DNA of 42,726 nucleotides, from NCBI GenBank assembly GCA_964444795.1, contig CAYUIQ010000045.1:1-42726 (forward strand). Reading direction: 5' to 3'. Under the pieces are notes generated by a model, which was not told where the DNA came from, made no database searches, and worked only from the letters and a program-made list of their open reading frames with translations. Source of the stretch: JABMRP01 sp964444795. GTDB lineage: Bacteria; Planctomycetota; Planctomycetia; Pirellulales; Thermoguttaceae. Of this stretch, positions 1 through 6,882 are shown one piece after another. Within the stretch, counting starts at the first letter, position 1. Each line of letters begins with the position of its first letter. A program made the translations under genes and the position numbers.

Positions 1-72
1 CCTGCTCGTTCCTCGCATCTCGACCCCAGGCACCCTCAATCCAAGCCGCAACAAACGACTCGTGCTTTGTCC

Positions 73-1518
73 CTAATCGCTACCCACCGCCGCCACATCC
101 CCTCCGGCGGCAACCATATCCCGGGGTATCTCCAGGATCAACACGCCGTCGCCCCCGACGGCGTCGGCGGGCAGTTCCAGGCGGAGGAACTCGATTCCCG
201 GTTGGGTTTGCTCGAAGGCCAGAAGCTGCTGCACGCTCTGGCCCGGCTCCAGGGTTTCGCCGAGCGGAGCCTCTTCGGCGCCGCCGGGCAATACGCGGCG
301 GATGGCCGCCATCAGGCCGTCGAACGACCGGCCGGGATTCTGCGCGACGATCTCGCCATGGTGGAAAAGTATCAGGTGCGGTATGCCGCGGATGCCGTAC
401 TCGCGGGCAATGCGCTGGCATTGCTCGACGTCGACCTTTCCGATCTTCGCGATCCCGGCGGTCGACCCGGCCAGTCGCTCGATCGTCGGCGCCAAGGCCT
501 TGCAGGGAGGGCACCAGTCGGCGTAGAAATCGACCAACACCGGTTCCTCGGCCTGCAAGACTTCCGCTTCAAAGTTATCGTCAGTCAAGTGGACCGGATG
601 GACGTTGGGATCAAAGTTCTCCGGCTCCTGGGGCGCTTCTTCCTCGCCCTCGCGACGCATGATCCGCTGGCGATACATCTTACCGGAGTCGTCCAACAGG
701 GCCACCGGCAGGCGGAGCATGGCGTGGCCGTCCCAACTCTGGTAGGTCAGCGCCTCGCCGCCCGTGTTGCGAAGCGTTACGGTAACCAGCAGATAGTCTT
801 TTCCGCTGGCGGAGCTTCCTCGGGGTAAAGGGCCCACTTGGGCCGATTGCACCTCGACCTCCAGGTTCTCCTGCTGCAACATGGTCTGGAAGCTATCGGG
901 CGCGATTCGATCGACCGGTTGTGTACCCATGCGGCCCGGCATCGAGATTCCCTCGAAGTCCGAACGGTCGGGGCGGGAGAAGTTGCTTTCATCCTCACGG
1001 CCCTCGGGACGAGTCGACGGCGTGGGCTTCTCTTGCTCGTCCTTCTTCTGATCGCCCGTCTCTTTCTTGCCGGACTCGACCGCAATCTTCTTGGGTTTCT
1101 TCGACGAGTCCGTACCGGAGGTTGCCACGATCGCCACGACGGCTCCCAACCCGGCCAGCGCCAACAGAAGTACGACGATGACGATCAGGTTATTACTTTG
1201 CCGTCGCCGGCCACGCATCACGGGAAGCCCCTGCGTGGCGTCCGGGCTCGCATGAACGTCGGGCGCATGAACCTCGGCCGCGGGGGCTGAAGTTTGTTGT
1301 GGCGGCTCGGGAATCGGCTGGGCCACGCGCATCGACTGGGAGGCAGGCTCGGGAAACAGGCCGCGCACTTTGGCGGCGGCAACCCACTTGCCATCGGTCC
1401 CTTGGCGAATTCGGTCGTCGCGCTGAAGTCGGCCTTCCTCGGCCAACGTCTTGAGTTGCCGCGAGGTCATCGGACCGAGTATCTTGCCTGAGGTAGCACA
1501 AAACCACTGGTTGGCCAT
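73..1518 (-). CDS. Membrane-anchored GYF-domain protein with an embedded thioredoxin domain
   Basis: 481 residues from the ATG at 1518, preceded by a purine-rich GGGAGCG; an in-frame ATG 42 bases upstream is less likely because the GYF domain starts at once here (MANQWF). Seen: GYF_2 domain at about 1-55, a Pro-rich linker, one hydrophobic membrane segment at about 109-135, a charged Lys/Glu linker, a beta-rich domain at about 207-290, a thioredoxin fold at about 310-412 with active site WCPPC (Cys336, Cys339) and the cis-Pro loop GIPHL, then a C-terminal stretch of about 60 residues. That tail (ETLEPGQSV, FLRLELPA) looks like the second half of the 207-290 domain, so the thioredoxin appears inserted within it. 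GYF domains bind proline-rich peptides. The topology implies a cytoplasmic GYF and an extracytoplasmic thiol-disulfide module. The redox partner is unknown. Confidence 0.88.
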   Translation of the reverse strand: MANQWFCATSGKILGPMTSRQLKTLAEEGRLQRDDRIRQGTDGKWVAAAKVRGLFPEPASQSMRVAQPIPEPPQQTSAPAAEVHAPDVHASPDATQGLPVMRGRRRQSNNLIVIVVLLLALAGLGAVVAIVATSGTDSSKKPKKIAVESGKKETGDQKKDEQEKPTPSTRPEGREDESNFSRPDRSDFEGISMPGRMGTQPVDRIAPDSFQTMLQQENLEVEVQSAQVGPLPRGSSASGKDYLLVTVTLRNTGGEALTYQSWDGHAMLRLPVALLDDSGKMYRQRIMRREGEEEAPQEPENFDPNVHPVHLTDDNFEAEVLQAEEPVLVDFYADWCPPCKALAPTIERLAGSTAGIAKIGKVDVEQCQRIAREYGIRGIPHLILFHHGEIVAQNPGRSFDGLMAAIRRVLPGGAEEAPLGETLEPGQSVQQLLAFEQTQPGIEFLRLELPADAVGGDGVLILEIPRDMVAAGGDVAAVGSD

Positions 1519-1656
1519 GGCACGCTCCCGAAAATGATGCACCGAGGATTTCCCGCCCAACTCCAGTCTAATAAGCGACGATCTCCAACGCCAGACACTC
1601 CCCCTTGCAGTTTCGGCGTCCGAGCGGCGATAATCATCGGCAGGGAGTCTTTTTCG

Positions 1657-1679
1657 CCCTCACTGCCGCTTCGGGTCAC
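1657..1679. repeat. Degenerate arm of a dispersed palindromic repeat
   Basis: This short stretch contains a CTTCGGGTCAC core and resembles one arm of the perfect inverted repeat at 15059-15118, with several substitutions. It lies in the divergent intergenic space between the GYF/thioredoxin gene and the histidine phosphatase gene. Only one arm is visible here. Whether the two are related by descent is inferred from similarity alone. Confidence 0.4.
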
Positions 1680-1705
1680 CATTTATTTCACCCCCAAGTT
1701 CGCCC

Positions 1706-2350
1706 ATGCTCCCCCTGCCCTCCCCTACCCCGGATACTTGTTTTATGGTTCTGGTTCGCCATGGTGCGACCGACAACAATCGGGCCGTGCCACCGCGTCT
1801 GCAAGGCCGGCGGACCGATCCCGGGCTGTCGGAAGAAGGCCGGCACCAGGCCGATCGGCTGGAGAATCTCCTGGCCGACTGGCCTCTGGGCCGCGTTTTT
1901 GCCAGCCCGTTGCGCCGGGCACGAGAGACGGCCGAACCGGTGGCTCGGCGGCACGGGCTGGAGGTCGTGACCGTCGACGAACTGATCGAAGTCGATGTGG
2001 GCCAATGGGAAGGCCGGGCGTGGGACGAAATCGAGAAGTCCGACCCAGACGCCTACCGAGGATTCATGGAAGATCCGACGCAAAACCCCTATCTGGGGGG
2101 GGAGAACGTCACGGTGGTGCAGGAGCGGGTCGTCCCGGCCGTGAGCCGACTGATGTCGGACAATGCGGGCCGACTGATTGCGGTGGTCGCCCACAACGTC
2201 GTCAATCGGACCTTTCTGGCACACTTACTCGACGTGCCGCTGAGAAAGTACCGTTCGATTCCCCAAAGCAACTGCGGGCTGAACCTGATAAGAATGCGTC
2301 GGGGGAAATTGAAGCTGATGACCGTCAACCTGACGCTGCATCTGAGTTGA
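1706..2350 (+). CDS. Histidine phosphatase (phosphoglycerate mutase-like) family protein
   Basis: 214 residues. The N-terminal catalytic motif VLVRHGATDNN carries the phospho-accepting histidine (His19 from the first ATG). The family's other core residues are visible: Arg in FASPLRRARET near 70, acidic residues in VDVGQWEG, and the second histidine in VVAHNVVNR (His163). Single-domain members are cytosolic phosphatases or mutases acting on phosphosugars or related small phosphate esters; the substrate cannot be read from the sequence. The ATG at 1745 is an alternative start just before the RHG strand, but relatives often carry a short N-terminal extension, so 1706 is kept. It is divergent from the upstream gene and convergent with the next one (17-base gap). 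Confidence 0.9.
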   Translation: MLPLPSPTPDTCFMVLVRHGATDNNRAVPPRLQGRRTDPGLSEEGRHQADRLENLLADWPLGRVFASPLRRARETAEPVARRHGLEVVTVDELIEVDVGQWEGRAWDEIEKSDPDAYRGFMEDPTQNPYLGGENVTVVQERVVPAVSRLMSDNAGRLIAVVAHNVVNRTFLAHLLDVPLRKYRSIPQSNCGLNLIRMRRGKLKLMTVNLTLHLS

Positions 2351-2352
2351 CC

Positions 2353-2370
2353 CCCCCTGCCCTGCTCTTA
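2353..2370. repeat. C-tract intergenic repeat (C6-7 TGCCCTG type), copy 1
   Basis: The motif CCCCCTGCCCTG follows a stop codon here and recurs almost identically at 9349-9366 and 19463-19479, each time within about 25 bases after a plus-strand gene. A weaker relative sits at 1711-1727. It has no hairpin. Its function is unknown; it may mark transcript 3' ends or be a spreading short repeat. Confidence 0.5.
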
Positions 2371-3324
2371 CGGTTCCAGCCCAAGCGATTCCAGGAAACG
2401 GTCGGTATCGTCGGAGAACCCCAGATTGCCAGGCGTGTAAGCAAATTGCCCCGGATCAATGGGGGCGTCGATCTTCACTTCGTACAGTTCCATGCTGACC
2501 AACGTTCGCACCACACCTGCCGGGTTCTTTCGGGCCGCGGGATCGGTGCGTCGGTATTCGATTCGGTAAGGGAACCGATCGCCTCGGCCCAGGTGCAAGA
2601 CGACCTGGTCGGGCACGTGCGGCGGCAAACGTGTCGTATCAGCCTTTTCTCCGGCTTCAATCGCCTCTTTTTGGTCGGGCAGGAATCGCGTCAGTTTTTC
2701 CGGCTTCCACTGACCGTGAAGCTCCCAAACATCCAAGGGCCCCAACTGGCGTGCCGAGGCTTCGGTGAACTCAAAAGATCCCTGAAGCGATCGAAGGAGC
2801 TTGGACAGTCCTCCCATCGTTGGCCAGTTGCTCACGCCATCCACATTCCCCATTTCCCCCGATTCCTCCAGCGCCCGATGCACTCGCTGCAAATCGATGC
2901 GAGTGAGGGTACCGACGCCGATCAGCTTGCGATAGGTCCACAGGTATTTTCCGTCGCGCACTCGCAGCAGAGTCGTCGGCTCGTGGCCAAGCTGAATCTG
3001 TAATTCCATCCGCAGCCGACTTTCTCTCCCCGGCGCGAGTTCCAGATAACTGCCCGAACCGGCCAACTGTCGGCCGAACATATCGACTTGGTGGCGGATC
3101 TTGGCGGAGATCGATCCATGGCTCTCCAGCTCAGCAATGGCATCGGCCAACAACCCATCAGGTGGGGTACTGACTGGCTGTCTATCCGAGCGGCGATCCT
3201 GAACCCTCTCCGCAGAAGGGTGCGTCGTCACACCAATGGGGCTGTCTTGCGCGTCTCCAATCCCCACACCGACGAGAATCACCGACGCGCAGAGCATGGT
3301 CTGGATAGGCAAACTGAGGTTCAT
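2368..3324 (-). CDS. Exported LolA-like protein of unknown function
   Basis: 318 residues from the ATG at 3324. The open frame runs 57 codons further upstream, but this start gives a signal peptide (MNLSLPIQTM, then a hydrophobic stretch ending near VGIGDAQ). The mature part has antiparallel beta-strand patterns such as ESRLRMELQIQL, KYLWTYRKL and DVWELHGQWK, and ends with a VSMELYEVKID and PGQFAYTP pattern. That pattern is common in planctomycete outer-membrane lipoprotein-sorting-like (LolA/LolB-fold) proteins. The fold assignment is an inference from this pattern, not from a catalytic motif. It probably works in the periplasm. It is transcribed alone and convergently with the histidine phosphatase gene. 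Confidence 0.75.
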   Translation of the reverse strand: MNLSLPIQTMLCASVILVGVGIGDAQDSPIGVTTHPSAERVQDRRSDRQPVSTPPDGLLADAIAELESHGSISAKIRHQVDMFGRQLAGSGSYLELAPGRESRLRMELQIQLGHEPTTLLRVRDGKYLWTYRKLIGVGTLTRIDLQRVHRALEESGEMGNVDGVSNWPTMGGLSKLLRSLQGSFEFTEASARQLGPLDVWELHGQWKPEKLTRFLPDQKEAIEAGEKADTTRLPPHVPDQVVLHLGRGDRFPYRIEYRRTDPAARKNPAGVVRTLVSMELYEVKIDAPIDPGQFAYTPGNLGFSDDTDRFLESLGLEP

Positions 3325-3615
3325 TTTCGGGGTCCTGACGGATTTGCCAAAGAATCGCGTTGTGACATACCGACGAATAGACGTCAGAGGGACGTCCTGC
3401 GCGATAAAGCATCGCCCGTGACGGGCCGATTGCCAGGCGGCGTGCTTTTCACCCGGCGTCAGGCAAACGGCTTTGCATTGTATGGCGGCCCCCAAACCGG
3501 GTCTACGTCAATCGAAACCGGCGGACCGACGTGAGGTCACGCAGGCGACTAACATTACTCTTCCACCAGGCACTTGTGCCGACCGACTCGTCAAGCGCCA
3601 GCTAGGGGAAACACG

Positions 3616-4665
3616 ATGAAGTATGCTATGCCGTTGTTAATCGCAGTCTTGATAGCCGGCACGGGTTGCCGGTTTCCGGGCCAGAACAATCTCCCACCGG
3701 CATCCACGCTTCAATCGCCGGGTCCGGGAGTGGGTGGTCCAGGGCCGGGCGTGATGATGTACCAACCGACGGTTCCCCGCCCGGGCCAGTCATCGCAACT
3801 GGCGTTTGTCGGGCCGCAGGGAATGACGGTTGCCTGGGATGTGGCCAACCCGGGACAATTCGATTCCGACCCGTTGATCTGCCCCGGTCGGTCGAATTTC
3901 CCACAAGGTGCTATTTACCGGCTGAAGCTGACCAATATCCCAGGTCGTCCGGGCGTGGAACTGTATCCGACGTTGGAAATCGGACCATCCATGCCGCGAA
4001 CCGACGCCTACCTTGCCCACAATGCCATACCCATCCAGTTCACCGAAGAAGACTTTGATCAGGTGCTCAGCGGCAACTTCGTCACCAAGGTGATCTACCT
4101 GCCCGATCCGGAGTTCCAGGAAATGGCCCAGGCGGGTGTCGAGACCTTGGTCAGCACGCGGCTGGATCCGGGACAAGATCCGATCATTGAGGCGGATCGT
4201 CGCGGGGCCATCATGGCGATTGTCCGAGTGGGCAACAAGGATTTCCAGATTCCCGATGGGATGGGCAACGGTATGCAGAGCGTCGTGCCCGCCGGATACG
4301 GCATGGCCGGCCCCGGTGGTCCCATGGGGATCGCCCCCGGTGGAGGTGGCCCGGTACCGCCCGGTTACGTGTCCGGAGTCACGGCGCCCCAATACGGCAT
4401 GCCCATATCGGGAACGCCGATCGGATTGCCTGGTCCGCCACACGTGCCGTTGGGTATTCCCGCGGGATTGCAGAAACACGTCGTCAGGAATCACACCCGA
4501 ATGAACATGCCCGAACCAACGCCGCGAGTGCGAATCGACGTGAGACAGCGACCGGGCTACAGCTATCCGCAACCCGCCCACCACGCGAGAATCGTGGAAC
4601 GCGCCGGCTCTGGCCCTGGCGTTTTCAATCAACCGTTGGGTGATCGACGGGAAGTGATCCAGTAG
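3616..4665 (+). CDS. Surface lipoprotein, paralogue of the next gene
   Basis: 349 residues. AGGGGAA precedes the ATG at 3616, which begins a lipoprotein signal peptide (MKYAMPLLIAVLIAGTGC, lipid-modified Cys18). A Gly/Pro-rich spacer follows, then a domain at about 61-210 shared with the downstream gene: compare YRLKLTNIPG, VELYPTLEI, FTEEDFDQVLSGNFVTKVIY and the DPIIEADRRG segment with YRIAVMNVPL, FEVYPTIEV, LTQEDLELAISGKFVTRVIY and the DPLTTADAMG segment. The C-terminal 140 residues are low-complexity Gly/Pro/Met-rich sequence. No enzymatic motif is visible. It is the first gene of a same-strand surface-protein block that also includes a DUF11 lipoprotein, so a structural role at the cell surface is inferred. 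Confidence 0.85.
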   Translation: MKYAMPLLIAVLIAGTGCRFPGQNNLPPASTLQSPGPGVGGPGPGVMMYQPTVPRPGQSSQLAFVGPQGMTVAWDVANPGQFDSDPLICPGRSNFPQGAIYRLKLTNIPGRPGVELYPTLEIGPSMPRTDAYLAHNAIPIQFTEEDFDQVLSGNFVTKVIYLPDPEFQEMAQAGVETLVSTRLDPGQDPIIEADRRGAIMAIVRVGNKDFQIPDGMGNGMQSVVPAGYGMAGPGGPMGIAPGGGGPVPPGYVSGVTAPQYGMPISGTPIGLPGPPHVPLGIPAGLQKHVVRNHTRMNMPEPTPRVRIDVRQRPGYSYPQPAHHARIVERAGSGPGVFNQPLGDRREVIQ

Positions 4666-4727
4666 CGGTTCACACGCGGATGATTTCCTTTCCCCCCAGC
4701 ACCTCGCCACTTGTGTAATCCGTACCA

Positions 4728-5528
4728 ATGGTCAATAGCCTCCGCTACCCCGCGCTAAGCCGTCATGGCCGCCGGGGACGAGTTGTCGGCAAAATGGCGA
4801 CACTGGCGTTTCTTTGCCTGGCCGCGGCGAGCAACTTGCCCGCCCAGCAGCCGGGGGTGCATTTTTTGCACGAAGGCGCCATGCCGCCGGGAGCGATTGG
4901 CGGCCAGCAACTCCTGCGGGGCGGACCATTGCCGGGCTTCTTCCAGCCAGTCGAGATCAAGGCGCCCAAGGGCGTCTCGATCTCGCTGGCGGTTGAAGGC
5001 CGTTTTGACAGGCCACACGCGACGAAGGTGAAGGCGGGGATGCTCATCGGCTCGGTTTATCGCATCGCCGTGATGAACGTCCCTTTGCACGAGGGATTCG
5101 AGGTGTATCCCACGATCGAGGTCATCGACCGCCTTTACGCACCGAAGGGAATGGAACGCCGCTTTCCCATCCCCATTGAGTTGACCCAAGAAGACCTCGA
5201 GTTGGCGATCTCGGGCAAGTTCGTCACGCGCGTGATCTACTTGGAGGATCCCCGGATGGCGCTGCCGACGCACGAGCCGGGCGGCGTGCAAAACTGGTTC
5301 GACGCGGGGCCGGGCAAGGATCCGCTGACCACCGCCGACGCGATGGGACGACCCGTGGCCATTTTGCGGATGGGAGGCCGAATCCCCAATGCCGCCGGTC
5401 AGGTGGACCCCGGATTCCTCAACTTTTGCCCACCGCTGCAACAGTATCCGGCCGAGGTCGAAATTCTGCCGCACCCGCCGGTGCGCGTGTTGCCGCCGCC
5501 GCCACCAAGACCGGATCGGGCAACGTGA
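4728..5528 (+). CDS. Secreted protein, paralogue of the preceding lipoprotein
   Basis: 266 residues from 4728. An in-frame ATG at 4794 (MATLAFLCLAAASNLPAQ) could also be used; neither has a strong ribosome-binding site. The longer form has an Arg-rich n-region before the hydrophobic segment, followed by a likely cleavage after LPAQ. The core at about 73-220 matches the shared domain of the upstream lipoprotein over its whole length. The C terminus is Pro-rich (RVLPPPPPRPDR). There is no lipobox cysteine, so the protein is probably soluble in the periplasm or an anchored partner. It lies 62 bases after the first gene and 50 bases before the third, consistent with one transcription unit. Confidence 0.82.
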   Translation: MVNSLRYPALSRHGRRGRVVGKMATLAFLCLAAASNLPAQQPGVHFLHEGAMPPGAIGGQQLLRGGPLPGFFQPVEIKAPKGVSISLAVEGRFDRPHATKVKAGMLIGSVYRIAVMNVPLHEGFEVYPTIEVIDRLYAPKGMERRFPIPIELTQEDLELAISGKFVTRVIYLEDPRMALPTHEPGGVQNWFDAGPGKDPLTTADAMGRPVAILRMGGRIPNAAGQVDPGFLNFCPPLQQYPAEVEILPHPPVRVLPPPPPRPDRAT

Positions 5529-5533
5529 GGATA

Positions 5534-5569
5534 GCGAGTAGCGATTAACGAGTAGCGATTAGCGAGTAG
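5534..5569. repeat. Tandem 14-bp repeat (GCGAGTAGCGATTA)
   Basis: Two and a half consecutive 14-base units (5534-5547, 5548-5561, 5562-5569) lie just upstream of the DUF11 lipoprotein gene. A single unit occurs at 6803-6815 after that gene, overlapping a predicted promoter, and a reverse-complement fragment occurs at 73-83. The repeat is short, A/T-richer than its surroundings and intergenic. Confidence 0.75.
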
Positions 5570-5578
5570 GGGTCGTTT

Positions 5579-6796
5579 ATGGAAGATCGTCGGTCGCATG
5601 GCATGACGCGGCAGCCTTGGCCCCGCTTTTGGCGGATGGCGGTGGTGGCGATCGGCACCCTGATTCTTTGTTCCTGTCGGCATCAGGCCACCTCAATGAT
5701 CCCGCCCTATCCTCCAGGTCAGGGCGTTTCTGCCCAGGGCCTTTCTGGTCAGGGTCTTCCCATGGAGGCGTACCCGGGCATGCCCGGGGCGCCGGGACCG
5801 GAGTTCGCGGGTCCCTTGGTGGAAGTCACTCCCCTGCCCTACGAAGTGACCGGCCCCTGGACACCGCCGGGAATGAGACAGCCCTGGCCTCAAGACGAAT
5901 ACCTCTACGACGGCGGCGATAGCGGTTCTCCCGTGCATATCGACGGCCAGTGGATGGTTCACGGCCTGGAAACCGAGGACACCATCGCGCATTTCGATAC
6001 ACTCGACGGGCGGCGTGTGGTCGAGGCGTCCAATCGCGTGCATATTTACAGCCCGCGTTTCGGGGCGGTGCGCCACGTGACCAGTCTGGTGCAAAATGAG
6101 CAGACCGACGGATTCTCGACCGTGGATCTTCCCTTGGCCATCGGTCGCCAGGAGGAAGTTCAGATCGCCGGCACGGCCGCTCAGGATCTTCAGTTGCAGG
6201 GAGACGTGATGATCCGCCGGGCCAACGTGTTCCAAGCCGATCGCGGCGACGGGGCCCTCTCCAGCGCGGTCGCGGTCCGAGCGTTCCAGGATGCATTCCT
6301 GCCGTTCGAGAACCTCTCGATCATTCGTACCGGCATCTTCCAGCAGGAGGAAATGGCCCGACTGGCCACCAGCGCCCAAGCGGCCATTGTTTGGTCCAAG
6401 ACGCAACAAGTCCAGGTCGTGCTCGATCGCCAATCGGCCGGGATCGCATCGAAAAGCGAGGCGACGGGAACCGTCTATACGGTCAACTCGCCGCCGGGCA
6501 ACCCGAAGCTTCGGGTCATCAAGGTGGCTTCGTCGCAAACGGCCTCGCCGGGCGACATGGTCGACTTCACGATTCGTTACGACAACATCGGCAACCAGCC
6601 GATCGGCAACGTCACGATCATCGACAACCTGACCACGCGGCTGGACTACGTTCGCGGGACGGCCCAATCGAGCCTGCCGGCCGACTTCCTCACCGAGCCC
6701 AACGACGGCCAGTCGCTGGTCCTTCGCTGGGAGGTCCTCGACCCGGTCGAGCCCGGCCAAGGCGGCATCATCCGCTTCCGCTGCCGCGTAAGGTGA
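5579..6796 (+). CDS. DUF11-domain lipoprotein
   Basis: 405 residues. A basic N terminus and hydrophobic segment end in a lipobox-like LILCSC (Cys33). A Gly/Gln/Pro-rich spacer follows (with repeats such as GQGVSAQGLSGQGLP), then a novel-looking middle region, and a C-terminal DUF11 domain at about 300-405 (PKLRVIKVASS, DMVDFTIRYDNIGNQPIGNV, NLTTRLDYV, ending IRFRCRVR). DUF11 is an Ig-like fold found in bacterial cell-surface proteins, including chlamydial OmcB. The gene closes the three-gene block of exported proteins; a surface-layer or envelope-associated role is inferred. An in-frame ATG at residue 9 (MTRQPW) is an alternative start. Confidence 0.85.
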   Translation: MEDRRSHGMTRQPWPRFWRMAVVAIGTLILCSCRHQATSMIPPYPPGQGVSAQGLSGQGLPMEAYPGMPGAPGPEFAGPLVEVTPLPYEVTGPWTPPGMRQPWPQDEYLYDGGDSGSPVHIDGQWMVHGLETEDTIAHFDTLDGRRVVEASNRVHIYSPRFGAVRHVTSLVQNEQTDGFSTVDLPLAIGRQEEVQIAGTAAQDLQLQGDVMIRRANVFQADRGDGALSSAVAVRAFQDAFLPFENLSIIRTGIFQQEEMARLATSAQAAIVWSKTQQVQVVLDRQSAGIASKSEATGTVYTVNSPPGNPKLRVIKVASSQTASPGDMVDFTIRYDNIGNQPIGNVTIIDNLTTRLDYVRGTAQSSLPADFLTEPNDGQSLVLRWEVLDPVEPGQGGIIRFRCRVR

Positions 6797-6813
6797 TCGC
6801 CCGCGAGTAGCGA

Positions 6814-6841
6814 TTGACTGCTTCCCGAAACGGGGTACACT
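6814..6841 (+). promoter_or_regulatory. Predicted sigma-70-type promoter for the duplicated cyclase-like gene
   Basis: TTGACT (6814-6819) and TACACT (6836-6841) are separated by 16 bases. The start codon of the downstream gene lies about 40 bases after the -10 element, behind GGGAGGA at 6871-6877. The -35 element overlaps the edge of a GCGAGTAGCGATT repeat unit. Predicted from sequence only. Confidence 0.5.
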
Positions 6842-6882
6842 GAACCGAGGATTCAGTGGCACTCGTACTCGGGAGGACCGTC

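Noticed and set aside
5693..6862. A long minus-strand frame opposite the DUF11 lipoprotein gene.
   Set aside because: It is composition-driven antisense. The DUF11 domain and lipobox on the plus strand are convincing.
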